Made by a program: the position numbers and the translations under genes. Of a stretch of 64,000 nucleotides of DNA, positions 57,870-64,000 are shown in pieces. Position 1 is the first letter of the stretch, and each line of letters starts with the position of its first letter. Origin of the DNA: Lepraria neglecta (taxonomy: Eukaryota > Ascomycota > Lecanoromycetes > Lecanorales > Stereocaulaceae); the NCBI GenBank assembly GCA_033220425.1, contig CM065649.1, positions 3,286,001 to 3,350,000 of the forward strand. The letters are read 5' to 3'. The notes under the pieces are model-generated. The model saw only the letters and a program-made list of their open reading frames with translations. It did not search any database and was not told the DNA's origin.

Positions 57870-59229
57870 CTACTTCTTATCAATATCATACGCCGGTGAT
57901 CTTTCCAGCGTATAGCTCCTCCTAGGCGGAACAGGCTGCGAAGCTTCTATATCCGGGGTCGGAGTCCAGTCCCTCTGTTTGACCTTCTCGTCAACTTTCT
58001 CATCAACCTGGGGTTCGTCGTTCGAAGTATACCAGGGTCCCGTGAGCTGGCTTTGCGATTGAAATCCCCGGGAGCCGTATTCGATCCTTGGTTTGAATGA
58101 CCCTCTTGGCCAGGAGACTTTAAGTGAAGGGCTATCAGATCTAGTGGTTCGCTTTTTGCTGAGGATGAAGAATGAAGATGGAAGTATGCGGATGAAGATT
58201 GGGCGGAGAGTGGGGAGGCAGGCGGCTATGATGTAGTTTGCTGGTTCGTTGATCGTCCAGATTGTCCAGACTAGTGATGTGCCTTCTCAGTGTCAGTATA
58301 AGAGCTTTTGATCTAGATTACAAAAGTTTAGTGAGTGGACCATACCGCTTGTAAAACTGTTCAAATTAGTTGAAAACAGTATGCTCAGTCGAGCACAGCT
58401 TGCAACAAATCCGCTGTTGGCTTATTAGCCGCACCCATAAGAATGTCGCTCACGCGTCGAAACTTACATGATCCCATGCAGGAAAGTCGCGGTCAACGCG
58501 ATCTTCGCCGAGACGTCGATTTCCAAATTCCAAACCACAGGCAATGGCATTATTAGCATCACCGCGCCGGTGACCACATTTGGGATAGCCATGTATCGAG
58601 AAAACGCGACAATATCAATGCAGTGTCCTCCTTTTATAGATTTGTTCCACGCGAATGCTCGAGGAGAGCATTGGAAGATGGCACCCAACGTATTGACTAG
58701 CCCAATCAAAATGACCACGAATCCGACTATGCAAGCCGTTATTGTGAAAGTCTTCTTAGCAGTGGTGAACACTCGGACATAGAGTAGGAGAATGGCGCAT
58801 TTGGCGAATGCAATTGAGAGGCCGTAGACTATCATCCAGGCCATGAACCACTGGTTATGATTAGCAGATATACCGAGTCTGCGGTGTGAGACCATGTGCC
58901 TACCTGTCCGACAGTATCATTCCCATTTTGAGTCATCATCGGAACTGAGAGATAATATTAGCAAACGATCTTCTTTCCAGCGGATCGGCGCAGATCCTGG
59001 AAGATTACTCACATGCAATCGCAATCGCACAAAGCCCTATGCTCAGAATTGTTGCAACCAGGAGAACATAGTCATCAACTGCCACCCCTGTACGCTTGAG
59101 TCTTCGGGACACCAGGCGGCCAGTCACCATCAGAAGTAGCATTAGAATTAACACCCCAGCGACAATGACAACTTTGTAACCGCCATAACTGAAGTCAGTG
59201 ACATCCACGAAAGCATATGGTACATTCAT
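57870..59229 (-). CDS. SAT4/PTH11-like rhodopsin-type integral membrane protein
   Basis: Five exons (59229-59013, 58944-58904, 58850-58468, 58413-58346, 58270-57870) join through introns of 53-75 bp into 369 residues; total length and phases are consistent. Membrane helices are seen at about 18-36 (VVIVAGVLILMLLLMVTG), in ILSIGLCAIAIA, WFMAWMIVYGLSIAFAKCA, ITACIVGFVVILIGLVNTLG, the VVTGAVMLIMPLPVVWNL segment and a segment near SVWTIWTINEPANYIIAAC. This is the seven-helix layout of the fungal rhodopsin-like/SAT4 family that includes PTH11-type proteins. Between helices are the family Cys (FQCSPRAFAWN, GGHCID). The cytosolic tail is Pro/Ser rich. It is probably a plasma-membrane receptor or sensor. 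Confidence 0.85.
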
Positions 59230-60752
59230 GGTTGACTAGGATTAGAGATAAGGTCTAAAGGAAAATAGAGTGCCTAGGAAAGGCCATAGACTGGGTCAAA
59301 GATTGTAGCTAGGATGTACAAAGTATATATGGGGTGAGGAAGGATCCACGCTTTATCAACGGATCCCCGTAAGATCATGATCTGAAGAAGAGCGACGCGC
59401 AGGGCTTCCAACTCAACGAGCTTGGTTCGCGCCGCTTAGATGGAGTCTTACAAATAGAGCTTGGGGAAGAACGTGGATGCTCGGCTATGTGGATCCTTGC
59501 GTTGTTGATAGTAGGTGCTGGGTTGGGCCCGTGCACCCCTGCAGATGACAGGCGTATCTAGCAGTGGCCAGCTCGGCCAGGTATGGAGGTGCAGGTACCA
59601 CGCTCCGGGGCTTGCTGGGACCAACCAGTGGCAATGAGGTCTGAAAGATTCGTCAAACAATGTTTTTAAGTTTATAAGCGATTTACGGAACGAGGCGACT
59701 CGGTAGGCTAGCACTGCCGTGCCAGTGACAACCTGGGGGAAATCGCAAACGCAGAACAGGAGATCGTATGGACTTTACCGGCGTCCTTGCATGCAGGATG
59801 GCGTAGGTGAACGCTCGAAGGGTCAGTGGGTTGCGCCGAACTGTGCATTCACTTCTCGTGTTGTATAGAACCAACAAATTCCTGTGAATGCCGAATTGAG
59901 AGGGGGTTTTCTTTTGATATCAGTTCCAGATAAGAAAAACGAAAACTCTTCGACAGGATAAGAAAATAATGTGCATGATGAAGTGCGAGAAGTCCAATGG
60001 AGGCCACGCCCGGTTCTCCGCGACATATCCCATCTTCAGATTGTGCACATTAGACAGCTGTTTGGATCCCAGACATCTGAAAGGCAGAGACTAGTGATTT
60101 CCGCCCAGACAGGATAGCTCTGACCTGAAACATGGTCCAATTATTCAATCTACATAGCTTACAGGAGATCAGTCGCGTGAGACTGTTCCTTAGTTACCAT
60201 TCGCCAACTCGCAGAGCTCTAGGCCTTAAGCAAGCTGAATGTAACAGGGTTCATCGATAAAATTTGGAAGGCATCTTAATGTCTTCGCGCAGAGAGTCAA
60301 GATAGGAATTCAAGGGGGCTCGACGGAGGCGACGAGATCAAAACAGGATCGTGAATTTCTTGTAAGGCTTTCATGGGGGCTTTTTTGGCTAGAATATAAC
60401 GTGCATCAAATATGCAAGCCTTTGGAATAGGAGAGTGGAGAGGTTGGGGGCTGTGGCTCGCGTTGTTGTTGTTGAAGAAGATGAGGAGCGCCTGTGAACG
60501 CCAGGTTTGTTTACAATCAGAACGAATCCAACACTGGTGGCGCTACGGTGGAAAATTACTTTACGTGCCATCTACTCCATTGAGTAGAACAAAGGTTTGA
60601 TCTCCAGAGGACAAAAAATCTGCTAAGTTTGTCCTGGGGATTCCAATTCTGTCATTATCATCAACGCTTTAGATCTCATTCAATACACCTACCAACATCT
60701 TTAGCAGATGCTCAGTCTTCTCAATTCAAGCACTAAAATGCCTAAGGTATTT
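59230..60752. other. Intergenic stretch without a recognisable gene
   Basis: Several short frames (such as 59448-59714 and 60412-60600) have no motif. No repeat, RNA gene or transposon end was identified. The left end should carry the promoter of the SAT4-like gene. Confidence 0.45.
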
Positions 60753-62136
60753 CTAATAAACAGTGATCTCGGAAGGTGCAATTCCTGAAAAACATGACTT
60801 CTTGAACCAACGTACCAGTCCCACACGCGTGTATGCATCTGAAGGCTTGTCCTTTTTGACAAGCGCTAATCCCATAACCATTCTACCTGACTCCTCGTCA
60901 TCCTGAGGCTCGATTTGTCGATTACAAATGTGATAAGGTCTCTCGATTATCGACCAATACCATTCGTTGCGTACGTTTATGCAATAAACGACTTGACCGT
61001 GCTGGAGCTCCGTCAGAATGTCAGCGTACATCACGCCTATCGTTTCTCCAGCAGGATCCAAAAGCAATCTCCATCCTTCGTCATAGTCTGCATTCTCTCG
61101 AGGAGGGTTCGTATTGAGTGTGGCGGCCCTCAAACAACCAGTCAATCTTATCCAGCCATCGGATACTACTCCTGTCTGATCTTCGCTGACAGTGGTCACA
61201 GAAATGTTCCTGACTTGGAAGGTCCCAAAGTCGTATTCTGCAGACCGAGAATCTTGATCAGATCCTCCACTAGCTAACATCTGGCTCTCATAGGAAATAC
61301 GACCATCGATCGATGCCCATGACCAGGTTGGGGCTCGGTAGTGGAAAGGCCTGCGTGGCATGAATGCTTCAAGAAGCGAATTTGGTGGAGATCGCACCGT
61401 CCGCCACAGCAGAGCTGACGGCAGAGTTCTTTCCCAAAGCCCTGCAGCATACACATCATGGATTCTGTGGGATTTTTGAGCCAAACCGGACAACACTGGC
61501 AACTTGTCTGTTTCACACGTAAGGAAACGCTTAGAATAATCCTTAGCTAGATCAAACTCGTCTCCCGTAATACTATGGTTTCACTCTCTCTATTTAACTC
61601 CGCAACCTCATTCGCGAGCAGACTTGGCGGTGGATCTTCAATCTTCATCTGCACCCAAGGAAGTTCACTTGAAGCTTTGGAGGTCTTGAACTCCCAGAGT
61701 AGTAAGCTATCAGTGGAATAAAGACTATTAGTTGACAGAGCTCGTCCTTGCAGCATCCAGGCTCGCGTGCGTAATGATCCAGTGCCCCATGCTCGATTAC
61801 AGTCTTGCGGACTCTTTTCAAAGAAACAGATCCTCTGCGACCCTATACTGAGATCGAGGGGAGGGTTGCGGTCTATTGAGGTGGGTGCTTTAGAGCCTAC
61901 GCGACAACCTCCTTCGCTGCTTTCCGAGCTTGAGGCAGCAAGAGTGCACAGTGAGTGAGCGTAGATCTGTCCCATCACAGCTACTTCCCTCTCCCAGTCC
62001 TCGCGCGAATCTTGGGCAATACATAATGAGTCTATCCAAAGGTAACGCACGTCTAAGCTAGGGATGATCTGCACAGCATCTTTGAATGATAAAGGAAGTT
62101 CGCCAAATGGGACCCGCTTGAGCTGCTGTCCTAGGT

Positions 62137-62279
62137 TGTTGCAATCCGTTGCTTGATTGCTTTCTATACGATTCTAGAAGCCTGTTGCTAGCCGTTCTTT
62201 GTCTGTTTTGGGCATATATGGGGCCCTGGGGGCCCCCATTAGCTAGACATCCTTCCTAGCCTATTGCCACATTGCAACA
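62137..62279. repeat. 5' LTR of the TRIM
   Basis: 143 bp, starting TGTTGCAATCC and ending CATTGCAACA. It contains a GGGCCCTGGGGGCCCCC palindromic stretch. The copy at 63044-63186 appears identical. Confidence 0.9.
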
Positions 62280-62291
62280 GGTTATGAGCCC
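62280..62291 (+). promoter_or_regulatory. Probable primer binding site for initiator tRNA-Met half
   Basis: GGTTATGAGCCC directly after the 5' LTR is complementary to the anticodon stem-loop of fungal initiator tRNA-Met (GGGCTCATAACC). Priming from a half tRNA of this kind is known in Ty1/copia-type elements. This suggests a copia-derived TRIM. The tRNA sequence is recalled, not searched. Confidence 0.55.
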
Positions 62292-62429
62292 GGACAGCGC
62301 CTATTTCGCTGTACCTTTATGGGGAAGGTTCCCTCGCAGTACGGTGTCTGCGTTGTATACGTTCAGCCCTCGGATTTGCTTACCAATCCAGAACTCAGTA
62401 GAGGTATCATGGAGGAATTCGGCTCCCAG

Positions 62430-62960
62430 CCAGTTATTTCTGGGAGTATTTCGGTCCGGATACAGGGGAGATAAATTCTCAGGCCTACGACGACCACTCA
62501 AGCCCTATATGGGCATAGCTCCTCAATCAGTTATATCTGGGAGCATTTCAGTCCGGATACAGGGGAGATAAATTCTCAGGCCTACGACGACTACTCAAGC
62601 CCTATATGGGCATAGCTCCTCAATCAGTTATATCTGGGAGTATTTCAGTCTGGATACAGGGGAGATAAATTCTCAGGCCTACGACGACTACTCAAGCCCT
62701 ATACGGGCATAGCTCCTCAATCAGTTATTTCTGGGAGTATTTCGGTCCGGATACAGGGGAGATAAATTCTCAGGCCTACGACGACTACTCAAGCCCTATA
62801 CGGGCACAGCTCCTCAATCAGTTATTTCTGGGAGTATTGCGGTCCGGATACAGGGGAGACACATGGATTCTCAGGCCTACGACGACTACTTAAGCCCTAC
62901 ACGGTTCTGTACGCACGGCTCCGGATACAGGGGAGACATATGGATTCTCAGGACTATCAA
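62430..62960. repeat. 97-bp tandem repeat inside the TRIM
   Basis: The anchor ACAGGGGAGA occurs at 62462, 62559, 62656, 62753 and 62850, exactly 97 bases apart, with a shorter final unit at 62927. Units contain CTCCTCAATCAGTTAT and TTCTCAGGCCTACGACGAC. They vary by few bases, so the array probably expanded before transposition. Confidence 0.85.
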
Positions 62961-63043
62961 CGACCTCTCGGACGCCGACAAATGTTTTAGGTCCAGGATT
63001 GAGGGGAGCGCTAGCAGGGATATGTTTCTAGCATCGAGGGGAG

Positions 63044-63186
63044 TGTTGCAATCCGTTGCTTGATTGCTTTCTATACGATTCTAGAAGCCTGTTGCTAGCC
63101 GTTCTTTGTCTGTTTTGGGCATATATGGGGCCCTGGGGGCCCCCATTAGCTAGACATCCTTCCTAGCCTATTGCCACATTGCAACA
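63044..63186. repeat. 3' LTR of the TRIM
   Basis: 143 bp, same start and end as the 5' LTR, followed by the TAGGT target duplication copy at 63187-63191. Confidence 0.9.
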
Positions 63187-63672
63187 TAGGTTTGCCGTGG
63201 TAGTTGTCACTGGGCGTTTCGAGAGTGGATCCCAGCAGTGGCTCAGCGTCATACATATTTGCTCCTCCTGGGTCACACCAGTCCCAGCGACAAGGACTAC
63301 ATCCCATGACTCGCCCAAAGCATCCAAGTCTAGGAGTCTGGTCGGCCGGAAAGGTTTAGCATCTGCAATGCAATTCAGATGACTCCCGGAGTCAATTCAT
63401 CGACATTTGTATCCAATTTAGCTCGTGGAAGTAGCTGATCCAGTATGAGGTCAGCACCATGCACTTCACCCCATCGCAATGACAGGTAGTGTACCGAATG
63501 AAGGCGGCACATAATAGAAGAATACATGATTCATATCATCGACCCCAATGCAAAGGTCAAAGCCTTGTTCAGGATTAATATTGGCTCTTTCCGACTGTAT
63601 GGGTTGGCAAGCACGAATTGCCGGAGAAAGAAGGTCATCTGCATAAGCCGATTCAATAATGCCGGCCGGCAA

Positions 63673-64000
63673 GGATCCTGCATAGTGGGCACCCTGAAAC
63701 CGCAGACTGACGAAGTGAGTCTATAGGGAGATGAAAGGGTCTCATCTTCATATCAGCTCCGAAGAAGGCTTCCGGTACATTTTGACAGAGTGCCATTGTT
63801 CAAGATCTCTGCTATTTGGCGTTACTCTTTCTGTTTGATAAAGAGAAGTAGGGAGACGATCTGAGCATATTCTCCAATGTAACAAATGCCAGCCTTACGA
63901 CTGCCTTAGGAAGACAGCTGGCACATTCAAGCTTAACGACCACTCACGTTGATAGCGCTCACACTCTCCTAAGCTGTCGGGTTACACCAACGCTGTATGT
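63673..64000. other. Right margin, upstream of HET-E
   Basis: No clear coding or repeat is seen in the last 328 bases. It may be the upstream region or first part of HET-E, whose start is not resolved. Confidence 0.35.

Larger units (their letters stand above)
62137..63186. mobile_element. TRIM (miniature non-autonomous LTR retroelement), looks whole
   Basis: The element is 1,050 bp with two 143-bp LTRs that start TGTTGCAA and end TTGCAACA, and a 5-bp target duplication TAGGT (62132-62136 and 63187-63191). The two LTRs appear identical by eye, so insertion is recent. The interior has no coding frame of note and holds about 5.5 units of a 97-bp tandem repeat. A purine tract GAGGGGAG (63036-63043) precedes the 3' LTR and a tRNA-like primer site follows the 5' LTR. 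It depends on an unseen partner for movement; strand is not fixed by coding, though primer site and purine tract place 5' to 3' on plus. Confidence 0.9.
60753..63672 (-). pseudogene. HET-domain gene (HET-E) split by a TRIM element
   Basis: The right part (63672-63187) carries the N-terminal and first HET blocks: ICMTLSHCWDPLSKRPVT then TTTANL. The left part (62136-60753) continues as GQQLKRVPFGELPLSFKDAV, YLWIDSLCIAQDSREDWER, YAHSLCTLAASSSES and RAWMLQGRALS, ending with the Trp-rich APTWSWASIDGRISYE block. Removing the element and one target copy restores an uninterrupted frame across the junction, so the insertion hit an open coding frame. A frame change near 61550 (between ETIVLRETS and EFDLAKDYSKRFLTCE) is probably a separate break, and the 5' region near 63390-63470 also changes frame. 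This is the broad TTTANL-type HET class, not the HET-A family. Confidence 0.85.

Noticed and set aside
1-64000. CRISPR arrays, bacterial operons, ribosome binding sites
   Set aside because: Introns, HET genes and RIP show a fungal nuclear genome; the only regular array is the 97-bp repeat inside the TRIM, which has no spacers.

Overview
This is a window from a filamentous ascomycete (Pezizomycotina). The evidence is the gene content (HET-domain heterokaryon-incompatibility proteins, a SAT4/PTH11-type rhodopsin-like membrane protein, a Bli-3-like flavin protein, a DUF6594-like protein), short GT-AG introns mostly of 40-90 nt, and transposon relics riddled with C-to-T and G-to-A changes typical of repeat-induced point mutation (RIP).

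Layout. 0-6.7 kb: a partial membrane-associated gene, a decayed SET-domain gene and weak unknown ORFs. 6.8-11.3 kb: an intact HET gene (HET-A) tail-to-tail with a multi-pass membrane-protein gene. 11.2-20.4 kb: a nested transposon block, made of a mariner end, a Mutator-like relic, a Ty3/gypsy LTR element with 513-bp LTRs and an AACGA target duplication, and a mariner relic. 20.5-26.5 kb: an intact HET paralogue (HET-B) and a broken one on the other strand (HET-C) carrying a 603-bp hAT-type MITE, followed by a second MITE. 27.5-40.6 kb: a frameshifted secreted-protein gene, a broken classical HET gene (HET-D), an intact protein kinase-ankyrin gene, and three broken genes (possible Hsp70/actin-like ATPase, Clp-type AAA+ with a probable ankyrin-like region, MYND finger/MSS51-C type). 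40.6-43.1 kb: a divergent tandem duplication carrying tiny Cys-rich ORFs. 44.1-49.0 kb: three co-oriented genes (DUF6594-like membrane protein, a 97-aa protein, a caspase-like protease with a C-terminal membrane helix). 50.2-59.2 kb: mostly intact genes (secreted protein, Bli-3/PNPOx, Ser-rich secreted protein, HExxH metallopeptidase, epoxide hydrolase, SAT4-type membrane protein). 60.7-63.7 kb: a fifth HET gene (HET-E), cut by a young 1,050-bp TRIM with apparently identical 143-bp LTRs.

Interpretation. The density of HET, kinase-ankyrin, Clp-ankyrin and caspase-like genes suggests an accessory island for self/non-self recognition and cell death. Several host genes carry in-frame stops that would each need only one transition, so RIP leakage or relaxed selection seems to be eroding the island. 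The best candidates for an undescribed system are the caspase-like/97-aa/DUF6594-like triad, the HET-A/membrane-protein pair, and a Cys/His module with invariant spacing just before the HET domain in HET-A and HET-B. All family names are from reading motifs by eye; no database search was possible.
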